Assembly (NCBI GenBank): GCA_963844435.1
Contig: CAWJOG010000010.1
Coordinates: 310,001-374,000 of the forward strand
Origin: JBDSLU01 sp963844435
Lineage (GTDB): Bacteria; Acidobacteriota; Vicinamibacteria; Vicinamibacterales; Vicinamibacteraceae
Reading direction: 5' to 3'
Length of the DNA: 64,000 bases
The stretch's first letter is position 1; each line of letters begins with the position of its first letter. The notes beneath the pieces are model-generated. The model made no database searches, was not told the origin of the DNA, and worked only from the letters and a program-made list of their open reading frames with translations. Below, piece after piece: positions 49,068-58,881 of the stretch. Position numbers and translations under genes: made by a program.

Positions 49068-49103
49068 CCGCCCGGATCTGAACCGGGGATGGAGGTTTTG
49101 CAG
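49068..49103 (-). other. tRNA-Cys 3'-half fragment (degenerate)
   Basis: Anticodon loop, half stem and T-arm are recognisable (minus strand), but the acceptor strand is mutated and CCA is gone. No arms or hairpin are seen on either side. It lies between the serine hydrolase and the groES leader; 49104-49512 otherwise holds no gene. Confidence 0.65.
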
Positions 49104-49411
49104 ACCGGACGTTGGCTCCAACCGTTGACGGCTCTGAATCCTCGTTCGACGTTCGATGGGCGCGTTGGCAGGAGGGGGGAGCCGTTCAGGCTCGCGCCTT
49201 GGAGCGGCGCGCCGCCGTCGCCGCTGTGCTGACCTTCTGTGCTCTCGCGACGTGGCTCGTGATCTCCCGTGGACTTGACCCAGTCTTAGCGCTCGGCGGG
49301 TGCGCCGCTCGGGGCTGAGATCAGGATCCACGCCAGGTACCTCTGTCGGTGTTCACAACGAGGCAGACGTCCCCTGCCTGGCCGGCTACGCTGCAAAGGT
49401 AGAAACACACC

Positions 49412-49434
49412 GGCGGGCCTCCGAAGCGCCCGCC
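49412..49434 (+). promoter_or_regulatory. hairpin in the groES leader
   Basis: GGCGGGC (49412-49418) and GCCCGCC (49428-49434) pair perfectly around a 9-nt loop, 79 nt before the groES ATG. No CIRCE element is present. The hairpin may be an upstream terminator or leader structure; its role is open. Confidence 0.35.
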
Positions 49435-49512
49435 ACCCCGCTCCCCGGGCTCTGAGATGCCGCTGACACGCAGGAGCGCCGGTCACCGTTCCTGTCAGTC
49501 TGGAGTCACGGC

Positions 49513-49812
49513 ATGTCCATCAGGCCGCTACACGACCGCATCATCGTCCAACGCGTCGAGGCCTCCGCGCAGCCCGGCCACATCATCGTCCCCGATTCGG
49601 CCAAGGAGAAGCCCCAGCAGGGCAAGGTGATCGCCGCCGGCAACGGCCGGTACAACGACGAAGGGGCACGCGTGCCCCTCGACGTCAAGGCGGGCGACCT
49701 CGTCCTGTTCGGCAAGTTCACCGGCCAGGAGGTCAGCCTCGATGGGGAGGACTACCTCGTCATGCGTGAGGACGATGTTCTCGCTGTGAGTGACGCCGGT
49801 CCCGCTCGCTGA
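49513..49812 (+). CDS. groES: co-chaperonin GroES
   Basis: A 99-residue intact GroES: IRPLHDRIIVQRVEASAQPG, the mobile-loop region GHIIVPDSAKEKPQQGKVIA and VLFGKFTGQEVSLDGEDYLV. It caps the GroEL chamber during protein folding. It precedes groEL by 34 nt. Lying inside the segment bracketed by the 915-bp repeats and downstream of an integration scar, it is probably an additional chaperonin copy rather than the sole housekeeping one; that is inference. Confidence 0.95.
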   Translation: MSIRPLHDRIIVQRVEASAQPGHIIVPDSAKEKPQQGKVIAAGNGRYNDEGARVPLDVKAGDLVLFGKFTGQEVSLDGEDYLVMREDDVLAVSDAGPAR

Positions 49813-49846
49813 GCGCGCTTTCAGCAGGTTTTGCACGGAGCACACG

Positions 49847-51466
<1,620 letters not shown>

Positions 51467-51467
51467 C

Positions 51468-51758
51468 GTGATCCCGACGACCGGTATGCAAACACGGCGA
51501 TCCAAGGCCGGCCCGTATCGACTCCTCTACGAGTATCTGGAGAAGCGATACGCCGACACCGTCGTCCTCACACTCCAGCAGGTCCAGGATCTCCTGGGCT
51601 TCACGTTGCCGGACCTCGCCCACACTGACGCGGCCTGGTGGTCCAACACCGGGGGAGGCACCCCCGACGCCCTCTGGTCGGACGCCTGGACGCTGGCCAA
51701 CCGAACAGCCCGGCCAAATCTGCCGGCGAGGACCGTCACCTTCGAACGCGTCTCCTGA
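51468..51758 (+). CDS. conserved hypothetical protein (90-96 aa)
   Basis: Starts one base after the groEL stop (GTG 51468) or at the ATG at 51486. The sequence (YRLLYEYLEKRYADTVVLTL, QQVQDLLGFTLPDLAHTDAA, WWSNTGGGTPDALW, ANRTARPNLPARTVTFERV) matches a widespread small family in which a tryptophan pair WW and a final TVxFER are conserved. It looks like a small DNA- or partner-binding domain. Its place at the end of groESL suggests shared expression only. Confidence 0.7.
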   Translation: MIPTTGMQTRRSKAGPYRLLYEYLEKRYADTVVLTLQQVQDLLGFTLPDLAHTDAAWWSNTGGGTPDALWSDAWTLANRTARPNLPARTVTFERVS

Positions 51759-51781
51759 GTTGCTGGCGGCTCCTCGCTGAC

Positions 51782-51800
51782 GGGCTCCCCGACGGAGCCC
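51782..51800 (+). terminator. hairpin after the groESL operon
   Basis: GGGCTCC and GGAGCCC pair perfectly around CCGAC, 24 nt after the last stop. There is no U-tract, so this is a terminator candidate only. Confidence 0.4.
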
Positions 51801-51896
51801 ATACTCACTGCGTCCATCGAATACCCTGTAAATTGGGCTTGTGGACAGGGCACCGGCGTCCCATCCTGGCGGGGATTCGGTCGGGAGAGGACGAAG

Positions 51897-52553
51897 ATGA
51901 GCAAGATGAAGCGCGCAAAACCGCTTCCCAACGCGGCTGCGATCGATTGGGCCGGAGTTCGCCTACAGCGCGTCGACCACGCGCCGGGTGCCACGATCTT
52001 CAATCAGGGCGAGGCCGCTGACAGCGTCATGTACGTCTCGAAGGGCTCGGTTCGGCTGTCGGTGCTGTCGCATGCCGGGAAAGAGGCGGTCATCGCTGTA
52101 TTGGACGAGAACCACTTCTTCGGGGAGGGATGTCTCGTCGGTCAGCCGCGCCGGATGGCGACGGCGTCCGCCATAACTCCCTGTGCGATCGTCGTGGTAG
52201 AGAAGCCAGCCATGGTGCAGCACCTCCACGCGCACCCAGCATTCGCGGACCGTTTCCTGACGCATATGCTCACACGGAACATCCGCATTGAAGAAGACCT
52301 CATCGACCACCTCTTCAACTCGAGTGAGAAACGGCTCGCGCGAACGCTCGTGCTGCTGGCACGTTACGGGGAGCCGGACGTGTCGCACCGCACCCTGCCG
52401 AGACTGTCCCAAGAAACCTTGGCCGAGATGGTAGGAACCACGCGCTCACGCGTGAACTTCTTCATGAACAAGTTCCGCCGGCTGGGCTTCATCGAGTATA
52501 ACGGCGGCCTGAAGATCAACAATTCACTCCTGAGCGTCGTGCTGCGGGATTGA
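51897..52553 (+). CDS. Crp/Fnr family transcriptional regulator
   Basis: A 218-residue intact protein. Residues 25-130 form a cyclic-nucleotide-binding-like beta-roll (GATIFNQGEAADSVMYVSKG, LDENHFFGEGCLVGQPRRMA). Residues 150-215 form the Crp winged helix (RTLPRLSQETLAEMVGTTRS, RVNFFMNKFRRLGFIEYNGG). No cysteine cluster for an Fnr iron-sulphur centre and no arginine of a true cAMP pocket are obvious. The target genes are unknown. It lies between groESL and a long gene-poor stretch. Confidence 0.9.
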   Translation: MSKMKRAKPLPNAAAIDWAGVRLQRVDHAPGATIFNQGEAADSVMYVSKGSVRLSVLSHAGKEAVIAVLDENHFFGEGCLVGQPRRMATASAITPCAIVVVEKPAMVQHLHAHPAFADRFLTHMLTRNIRIEEDLIDHLFNSSEKRLARTLVLLARYGEPDVSHRTLPRLSQETLAEMVGTTRSRVNFFMNKFRRLGFIEYNGGLKINNSLLSVVLRD

Positions 52554-53192
52554 ACGGCGCCGCAACCATTCCCCGGGAACACGCAGGCCGCTGCATTGTG
52601 GCGCTGGGCTGCCCAGTGGCCGGGGGTGATGGACCCCTTAATAGAGAAGGGATCAGCACCGCATTCGCAACGAGCCGGCCTGGTGTTCGCACTGGGCGAA
52701 GCCGTGGAGGACGGGCGTACTGCAGCGCGGGGATGGCGGCCGCTACGACGACAACCTCGCCGACGCCGCCATGACCGGGGACGGCAGCGACCAGTCGCAG
52801 CGATGGCCAGCGTGATGCAGGCTGATGGCGCGACCCTCAGTGCTGGCACTGTTTCTCATCCCGGACTGAGCCTAACGCATGACTTCGCCGGCCACCGTTC
52901 TCTCCTGCACACTCGTCGCGGAGCAACGGGTCTGCGTTCGGAAGAGCTCAGCATTGATGCAGCTCGATATGGTGTTCCAGCGCGAGTCGGGACTGCTCTG
53001 AGTTTAGTCGTGCCTCCTCGACCGTCTCGCGAAAGCACGAGGACTCGCCCTTGGAGGAGGTGCCGATTCGCTCGTGCAGCTTCGAAACGGCGGCAGCGAA
53101 CGCATTCGTCGCTCATAGGCTGCTACTAAGCGTTGCTTCTCGGCACAGACACTCGAACTGGCGATGGCGTCGTTCATTGCTCCGCCGATTCC
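52554..53192. other. gene-poor region
   Basis: 639 bases with no frame that looks like protein in either strand beyond short arginine/serine-rich shadows. A short stretch near 52955 (MQLDMVFQRESGLL) could be a gene relic. No repeats or att motifs were seen. Confidence 0.5.
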
Positions 53193-54119
53193 TCAGGGGT
53201 GAGGGGTGAGCGCGACCGCTGGCCCGGCAAACTCCGACTCAGCGTCCTTCTTCGCGTATGACTCGGGCCGGGCCTTGACACCCTCGCGCTGTGCGTACAC
53301 CCGAGTGAACTCGGCACCGAGCAGGAGAATCTGGCAGGAGTAGTACACCCACAGCAGGAGGATCATCACCGATCCCGCGGCGCCATAGCTGGACGCCACG
53401 CTACTCTGGCCGAGATACAGGCCAATCAGCTGCTGACCGATGGTGAACAGGACCGCGGTGACGAATGCGCCGGTCGTGACGTCGCGCCAGCGGAGCCGCA
53501 CGTCCGGCAGGAAGCGGTAGAGGAGGGCGAACAGCGCGGTGGTCACCACGAGCGACACGAGCACGTTGACGCCGTTCCATGCGAGCGGAATGCTCGGCGA
53601 TCGGTGGGCGAGCCACGCATTCAACGCGGCCAAGGCCGCCGTGACCGCGAGGGAGACCATCAGTAGAAAGCCGATCGCCACCACCAAGCCGAACGAGCGC
53701 AGGCGATCCATTACAAAACCGCGGAGGTTCGCACGCGGGTTGGGTGTGACGCGCCAGATTGTGTTCAGTGCCGCCTGGAGTTCGAGAAAGGCGCCCGTGG
53801 CGGCGACGACGAACGTGATGCTGCCCAAGGCGGTAGCGAGGATCCCTGCGCGTCGATGACTGGCCCCCTCGAGCAGACTCTGCACGGCGCGCGCCCCCTC
53901 AGGGCCGACCAGGTGGTCGAGTTGTCCCACGATCTCCCCGCGAACGGCGTCGGCGCCGAACACGATGCCCGCAATAGCGGTGGCGACGAGCAGGATAGGC
54001 GCGAGCGCAAAGAGCGTGTAGAAGGCGAGTGACGCGCCGAGCCGAAGGGCATCGTCGTCCCACCAGGCCCTCAACGCGGTTCCGAACATCGGTAGGATCG
54101 CTGGCGCACCTGTGAACAT
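53193..54119 (-). CDS. YihY/BrkB family membrane protein
   Basis: An intact 308-residue protein with six membrane helices. Family signatures are WWDDDALRLGASLAFYTLFA, LAPILLVATAIAGIVFGADA, GSITFVVAATGAFLELQAAL, NTIWRV, LRWRDVTTGAFVTAVLFTIG and GSVMILLLWVYYSCQILLLG followed by AEFTRVYA. The family has been mis-annotated as ribonuclease BN; its real function (perhaps a transporter) is unknown. The start is the ATG at 54119. It is co-directional with the histidine kinase gene upstream, 254 nt away. Confidence 0.9.
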   Translation of the reverse strand: MFTGAPAILPMFGTALRAWWDDDALRLGASLAFYTLFALAPILLVATAIAGIVFGADAVRGEIVGQLDHLVGPEGARAVQSLLEGASHRRAGILATALGSITFVVAATGAFLELQAALNTIWRVTPNPRANLRGFVMDRLRSFGLVVAIGFLLMVSLAVTAALAALNAWLAHRSPSIPLAWNGVNVLVSLVVTTALFALLYRFLPDVRLRWRDVTTGAFVTAVLFTIGQQLIGLYLGQSSVASSYGAAGSVMILLLWVYYSCQILLLGAEFTRVYAQREGVKARPESYAKKDAESEFAGPAVALTPHP

Positions 54120-54373
54120 CACACCTCCGGGCCATGAGGACGGGCCGTCCGTCCCCTGCGTACGAGTGTGCGCCGCCCCGTCTGCAAGGGCTGTTCGATT
54201 GTGGACTTCGCCCAACAGGGCGTGCGCCGTAGCGCTCCGTGCCGCACTGCCTGACGTGCGGATCGTGATGGGGCGCTGGACCCGCCGGCACTCGCCGACG
54301 AGAGCCGCACGTGTTGCGGGAAGCGGGCGCCATTCTCGTGGCCTCGACGCTAGCGGTCCCGGACACGCGTGGG

Positions 54374-55465
54374 CTAGAGCACGGCGCTCGTCGCCACAGG
54401 GAGCCGTGGCAAGTCCACGGTGAAGACGCATCCCGACTCCGTCAGGTTCCGCGCCGAGATCCGGCCATTGTTCGCTTCGACGCCCCATCGGCTGAACGCG
54501 AGACCAAGACCCATGCCGGTGCGATCGGCGCTGCGCTGCTCGAATGGGCGGAACAACTCGTCCACGTTGCCCACCGGGAGCCCCAGGCACTCATCGTGAA
54601 CCTCGATGAGCACGCGGTCCGCGCTGGCGGACACGCGCAGCGTGACGGTGGTGCGGGGCTGGGTGAACTTAAAGGCGTTCTGGAGCAGGTTGCCCACTGC
54701 CGCGGCGAGCACCTGCCGATCCGCCTCGATGGCCACGTCCGCTTCGATAGGCAACACGATGAGCCTGATGCCGCGCGCGTTCGCCTCCAAGGTGGCGGCG
54801 GGCGCCAGCTCTTCGATGAATTCGGAAACGGATAGGTGCTCGAGGTTTTGAACGGCCTGCGTGAGTCGAACCTCGGCGAGCGACCGACCAACGAGCGCGC
54901 GAAGTCCAGTGAGGCTGCGTTGCAGCACGGCCCCGGTGCTCCCGGCGATGCCGACGTTCCCTGTCTTGAGCACCTCGAACGCGACGATCGAGGTGTTGAT
55001 CAAGTTTCGGAGTTCATGCGCGAAGTACCCGAGCCGCTCGCTCCCGCGGGCCGTCTCACTTTCAAGTGTTGACTGGTTGCGTTCGCGTCCGTACTCGGTG
55101 ACCGCTCCCGCGATCGCTTCGTCAAGGCAGCGATTCAGTACGCGAAAGTCGTCCGTGCTGATGGGCGCGTCCGTTTGCACCGCCAGCTCGGTGATGGCCT
55201 GACAGACGTCCCCATAATCGTGGACCACTTGCGAGACGGTGAAGCCCTTGAGCAGAAGGTCGTGACCATGCTGGAGCGCGGTCCAGCCAATCTCAGGGCT
55301 CGAGCTCAGACCGAGGCGCAAGGCGGTGACCAGTTGATCCAGGAACACCGGCACCCCGTGGTCGATCTCGCGGTCTGTGGGCGGCGGTATCGATCGCGAG
55401 GCAACCTTCGCCCGGCAGCGCCTGATGATCTCGGTGCGGTTGACGGCGATGAATTCATGCAGCAT
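54374..55465 (-). CDS. sensor histidine kinase with RsbRD-like N-terminal domain
   Basis: A 363-residue soluble kinase from the ATG at 55465 (GGAGA upstream). Residues 1-140 resemble the RsbRD_N globin-like sensor (MLHEFIAVNRTEIIRRCRAK, LQHGHDLLLKGFTVSQVVHD). Residues 150-215 are the dimerisation helix pair with phospho-accepting histidine (YFAHELRNLINTSI). The ATPase part has AAVGNLLQNAFKFT (N box), DECLGLPVG and GMGLGLAFS. No membrane helix and no partner regulator gene are present, so it is an orphan cytosolic sensor. Intact. Confidence 0.85.
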   Translation of the reverse strand: MLHEFIAVNRTEIIRRCRAKVASRSIPPPTDREIDHGVPVFLDQLVTALRLGLSSSPEIGWTALQHGHDLLLKGFTVSQVVHDYGDVCQAITELAVQTDAPISTDDFRVLNRCLDEAIAGAVTEYGRERNQSTLESETARGSERLGYFAHELRNLINTSIVAFEVLKTGNVGIAGSTGAVLQRSLTGLRALVGRSLAEVRLTQAVQNLEHLSVSEFIEELAPAATLEANARGIRLIVLPIEADVAIEADRQVLAAAVGNLLQNAFKFTQPRTTVTLRVSASADRVLIEVHDECLGLPVGNVDELFRPFEQRSADRTGMGLGLAFSRWGVEANNGRISARNLTESGCVFTVDLPRLPVATSAVL

Positions 55466-55660
55466 GGAGATCTCCAAGCGCCGATGGTATCGCCAGGGTT
55501 GAGCTTGCGGTTGTCCTGAATTGCACAACTCATCTAGCGCCGGGGGCGGAAGACCACACCGCTCCAGGACGTTCGCGCGGACTCGCGTGCTGGCGCCGCT
55601 ACAGGATCAGCTGCCTGGTCAGGACCTTTCGAGGAGTTCTCGGCGGGCGTGCCGTCGCAC

Positions 55661-55807
55661 TCAGGCCTTCCGGGCTGCCTTCGGGACGGGTGGCTGCACC
55701 CGGCCGTTGCTGTCCTGTTTGGCTTTTGCCACGGCCATGCTGCCAAGCTTCGCGGCGTCTCTCTGCTTCTGGTCGCGCTGTTTCGCCTTGAGTGATTTGT
55801 CGCCCAT
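55661..55807 (-). CDS. small basic protein (48 aa)
   Basis: The ATG at 55807 gives MGDKSLKAKQRDQKQRDAAK then LGSMAVAKAKQDSN, ending PKAARKA. It is lysine/glutamine-rich with predicted long helix. Small proteins of this composition with a KxxKAKQRDxxQRxAA pattern occur in several phyla as uncharacterised genes, and I rate this as a real gene by pattern. The function is unknown; nucleic-acid binding is a guess. Confidence 0.5.
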   Translation of the reverse strand: MGDKSLKAKQRDQKQRDAAKLGSMAVAKAKQDSNGRVQPPVPKAARKA

Positions 55808-56038
55808 ACGCCAATCATGGCGCACGGCCAGCGGCGGCGCTTGTCACGAATTGAACAACGGCCCTCCGAACCACACCCAACGACTGACCACGAGGACCGG
55901 TGGAAATGCTTTCGCGTCAGCGCCTCCGCTGGGCGAGAGCCCGTCTCATCGATGTTCTTAAACGCACAGACGCCGGGGCGTCGCTGCCCCACACTGGGGA
56001 GCGCCAGCGGATGCTCCGCGGGCTACCAGAGTGACCAC

Positions 56039-56125
56039 ATGGACACCAATACCCTGCTCATAATTGTTCTCCTCGTACTGCTCCTGGGCGGCGGCGGCTT
56101 CTATTACGGCCGGCGTCGCGCATGA
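56039..56125 (+). CDS. small single-pass membrane peptide (28 aa), DUF3309-like
   Basis: MDTNTLLIIVLLVLLLGGGG followed by FYYGRRRA. The hydrophobic helix, glycine run and basic end are those of the tiny DUF3309 family found in many proteobacteria and Acidobacteria. Its stop overlaps a downstream ATG (GCATGA). The role is unknown. Confidence 0.65.
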   Translation: MDTNTLLIIVLLVLLLGGGGFYYGRRRA

Positions 56126-56385
56126 GTGGCCCTCGACGCCCGGGACGTCGCGCGGCGCAGAGCGCCAGCGTGTGGCGCAGCAACCGCATGATCGAACGCC
56201 AGGTGGCTCGAATCGTGGCAGATCGGGCCGCTGATGCGGCGGCCGAGCCGGTTCGGCCTGCGGCCGCCCAGCCAGCGCCGATGGTGGTCGCCGCCCGCCG
56301 CGCTGGCCTTCTGAACTCGCGGCACATCGTCCCCGCCCCCGAAGCACCGCTCGGCCGAGAGAACGGCGGTCCGTGGATCGTGTGA
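56122..56385 (+). CDS. hypothetical arginine/alanine-rich protein (87 aa), uncertain
   Basis: Its ATG overlaps the stop of the preceding small gene. The sequence is arginine/alanine-rich with one plausible helix (RMIERQVARIVADRAADAAA) and a structured-looking end (LLNSRHIVPAPEAPLG). It may be a real coupled gene or a composition-driven open frame. Confidence 0.3.
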   Translation: MSGPRRPGRRAAQSASVWRSNRMIERQVARIVADRAADAAAEPVRPAAAQPAPMVVAARRAGLLNSRHIVPAPEAPLGRENGGPWIV

Positions 56386-56479
56386 CGGGTCGGGGGCGCC
56401 ATCGGCGCCGCACGCGGTCCTGCTTCGGCGCCCTGCCAGCCTGCCCGGTTTGGCGTCCGCATGAGCAAGGCTTGAGGGA

Positions 56480-56700
56480 CGCGGGACCGCCGGCTGACGC
56501 GCGATGAAGAGAAGCGGCTGCTTGACGGGCCGAGCCAGCAGATGAACGTCGGCGAGCACCAGCTCGCCTGGCCAACTGCTGCAAGAACGCATCATCGGCG
56601 CGATCGAACTCGTCTGGCGGCGTGGCGAGACGCCGCTCATCCAGAACCGCCGCGTGAACTGTGAGGACCGCCAGGATTGGACGCGTTCGCGTTCAGCTCG
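56480..56700 (+). pseudogene. tyrosine recombinase fragment (start of catalytic domain)
   Basis: RLTRDEEKRLLDGPSQQMNV and, after a shift, LLQERIIGAIELVWRRGETP then LIQNRRVN. This matches the first catalytic segment of phage-type integrases, where the active arginine lies in RRGE. The rest of the domain is missing or scrambled. It is 9.5 kb from the C-terminal fragment at 46965 and belongs to the complementary part of an integrase, though not necessarily the same gene. Confidence 0.55.
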
Positions 56701-56820
56701 GAGACTGGCAGCGGCCAGCGCAACATCGGAGCGCCCGCACAGGCCAAACGGTATGCGGCGTTCTGGCCGTGAAGTGCGCCTCGGGCAGCATGGCAGTCCG
56801 CTTGCTTCAGCCTGCGCAGG

Positions 56821-57066
56821 ATGACGGACTTTGACCGCCGCGCGGCGCTCCTCGCGCGAGTCGATACCCTCGAACGGCATGCCGCTACTCTCGCGGAGGC
56901 GTTCAAGGACGCCGCGACGAGCACCGAGGCACGCTCCTTGAGAGACACGCTCCGGCGGACACGGGCCTTCCTCGAAGATGCGGCGCCGGGGCCTGGGCTG
57001 GATGACGTCCAGCATGTGATCGACTCGGCCAGCCTGCTGCTGGACTCACTCGGGCGGTCCAGATAG
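56821..57066 (+). CDS. hypothetical helical protein (81 aa)
   Basis: An all-helical soluble protein (MTDFDRRAALLARVDTLERH, AATLAEAFKDAATSTEARSL, RDTLRRTRAFLEDAAPGPGL, ending in a DSASLLLDSLG helix). It looks like a small coiled-coil protein. The family is not recognised. It lies between the integrase fragment and a hydrolase relic. Confidence 0.4.
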   Translation: MTDFDRRAALLARVDTLERHAATLAEAFKDAATSTEARSLRDTLRRTRAFLEDAAPGPGLDDVQHVIDSASLLLDSLGRSR

Positions 57067-57229
57067 CCGATTAGTCGTCTGAACCCGCGCCGTTCGTGTA
57101 GGTCGACAGGTCGATCGCCGCGCTCACGAACTCGGTGCCACTGTCCCAGTACATGCGTTGCCGTCGCCCGCGCTCGAAGCCAGCCGCTCGAGGGTGGCCG
57201 CCACGCCCTGCCCCGTCATCGCGCGGCGC

Positions 57230-57395
57230 AGTCGATGGCCAGACACTCGCGGTCAGCGACGAGGCGTATCGGCTGGCTGGTCAGCCGAAGGAGCTCATCG
57301 TCTTTCCTGATGCTAGCCACATCGACCTGTACGACCGCGCAGGCCGGCTTCCGTTCGAGAAGCTGACCGCCTTTTCCAGACGCACCTCCCGGCGC
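57230..57395 (+). pseudogene. alpha/beta hydrolase C-terminal remnant
   Basis: GQTLAVSDEAYRLAGQPKEL and IVFPDASHIDLYDRAGRLPF give the last part of an alpha/beta hydrolase (the histidine of DASHIDLYD being the catalytic base), as in the dienelactone-hydrolase-like exported enzymes. The first 200 or so residues are missing. It ends 40 nt before att-like unit 5. Confidence 0.55.
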
Positions 57396-57435
57396 GCGGA
57401 CGCGGCGGCCGTCGGCGTCGGGACATCGCGCTGGG

Positions 57436-57762
57436 GGAGGTTCTCCAAACCTCCGCCCTTCTCGACATCGCCAACAATCAACGCATTCTGGATCAGCGGT
57501 TTACGGCAGCGGCCGCGGCGAGAGACCGCGGATTGTGGTCCACCGTAGTCCAAATTGGAAGGCGTCGGCTTGCGCAGCCAAGGCACCGACGATCGAATTT
57601 GCACTGGAAAATTGGAGGCGCCGCCCGGATTTGAACCGGGGATGGAGGTTTTGCAGATTTTGCGGGGTCGAGCATCGTGTTGGCTCGTGCTGGTCTTTGG
57701 TCGGTCCAGCTCCCCCGTTTCGCCTGGTGTTCGGGCCGTATTGGACTACGTCTGGACTACCA
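57436..57762. repeat. att-like unit 5 (most complete): hairpin, arms, tRNA-Cys 3' half, 11-bp tandem repeats
   Basis: Hairpin GGAGGTTCTCCAAACCTCC spans 57436-57454. The shared spacer ends in GGTTTACGGC, and a left arm GTCCACCGTAGTCCA lies at 57538-57552. The tRNA-Cys 3' half with CCA occupies 57613-57656 (minus strand). The right arm GCTCCCCCGTTT ends in two 11-bp repeats, TTGGACTACGT (57741-57751) and CTGGACTACCA (57752-57762). The left and right arm motifs are inverted relative to each other around the tRNA core, as integrase arm-type sites often are. Confidence 0.75.
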
Positions 57763-57889
57763 CGGCGCCTTAAAGAACGCCCAGCCCTCCTGCCGCTGGT
57801 CGTCACTTGGAGCGATTCAAGCAAGTTCTCCTCTATCCGGATGGCATGGATCTGTCACTTGCCCGGCTGCGGCAGGGGCGCAGGGGCGC

Positions 57890-58804
57890 AGACATACGAT
57901 GTCCGCGGAGCCGGCGTTACGGCGCGCCTTTACGCCTCACGATTTCCGCGGCGACGTCGCCGACCGGGGCAAGCCAGATGCCGCTCGACGGGTCCTTCGC
58001 GTAGGCGAGGAGCTCGTCGAGCATCGCCATGCGCGTCGTCTGACCACCGCCGGCGCCGATGTCGTGTCCGGCGAGCACGAGCCAGGCGCCGCGAGTGCGG
58101 GCCTCGTCCAGCCGCGGACGAATCTCGGCGAAGTCGCGGTCGTCCATCTCGACGCCCAGGGTCTGCGCCAGATCGACGAACGCGGGATCGTTGGACGACT
58201 CGTCGCGCCAGCCACGTCCAGCGAGAAAGAGGTCGGCCACGACCGGCACGTAGCTCTGCGTGCCTGGCCCGCGCCCGACGAAGGTCTGCCCGCAGGGATA
58301 TGCGAAGGTCCGCGGCGTGACGCCCAGCAGCGTCGCGATGCGGCGGTTGGCCTCGATCAGCTCGTCGCGCATGCGCGGGATCGAGTGTTCCTCGAGCGCT
58401 TTCTGCCGCGAGAACGCAAAATTGCCACTGCACGAATGGGTCAGGGAGTGGTTGCCTATCTCGTGCCCCGCGGCGACGGCGCGCTTCCAGCCATCGAGAT
58501 GAGGCTCGATGGCCGACGGCACGACGAAGAGCGTGACCCTTGCGCCGTGTCGCGCGAAGACTGGCAGGCCCTCATTCACCTGGCTCACGCGCCCGTCATC
58601 GAAGCTGAGGCTGAGCGCCATCCGCGCGCCACCCGGCCACGCCGGCGTGGTCCGGGCGCGAATCAGGGCGTCCGGACGGACGGGCAGCGCTGCCGCGGCG
58701 ATGAGAACCAGACCGGTGGTGACGCGTCGCATACGCACCTCGCGGCGCCCATCTTCGCACGACCGGGGACAGGTCCCCGCACCTGCCCGCGGTTGCTGTC
58801 CCGG
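57890..58804. repeat. 915-bp direct repeat, right copy
   Basis: Right-hand copy of the repeat at 43721-44635, same orientation. It covers the second deacetylase gene and short flanks, and begins 128 nt after att-like unit 5. Confidence 0.9.
57917..58738 (-). CDS. secreted polysaccharide deacetylase (NodB fold), copy 2
   Basis: Same 273-residue architecture as copy 1 (signal TTGLVLIAAAALPVRP, motifs LSLSFDDGRVSQ, NHSLTHSC, LVLAGHDIG). About six residue differences from copy 1 and an intact frame indicate a recent duplication with both copies still under constraint, or very recent origin. Confidence 0.88.
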   Translation of the reverse strand: MRMRRVTTGLVLIAAAALPVRPDALIRARTTPAWPGGARMALSLSFDDGRVSQVNEGLPVFARHGARVTLFVVPSAIEPHLDGWKRAVAAGHEIGNHSLTHSCSGNFAFSRQKALEEHSIPRMRDELIEANRRIATLLGVTPRTFAYPCGQTFVGRGPGTQSYVPVVADLFLAGRGWRDESSNDPAFVDLAQTLGVEMDDRDFAEIRPRLDEARTRGAWLVLAGHDIGAGGGQTTRMAMLDELLAYAKDPSSGIWLAPVGDVAAEIVRRKGAP

Positions 58805-58881
58805 GCACGCAACCCCTGAAATTTGGACTTCGCGTGGTCAGCGGCTTGACACGCCCGAGGAATGCCAGGTCGCACTAGACG

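Noticed and set aside
49285..49315. Possible CIRCE element (TTAGCGCTC half-site) before groES
   Set aside because: Only the left half fits; the right half is not GAGTGCTAA-like.
56104..57015. 303-codon minus-strand gene
   Set aside because: Composition is arginine/serine-rich without a fold, and it overlaps plus-strand integrase and helical-protein similarity.
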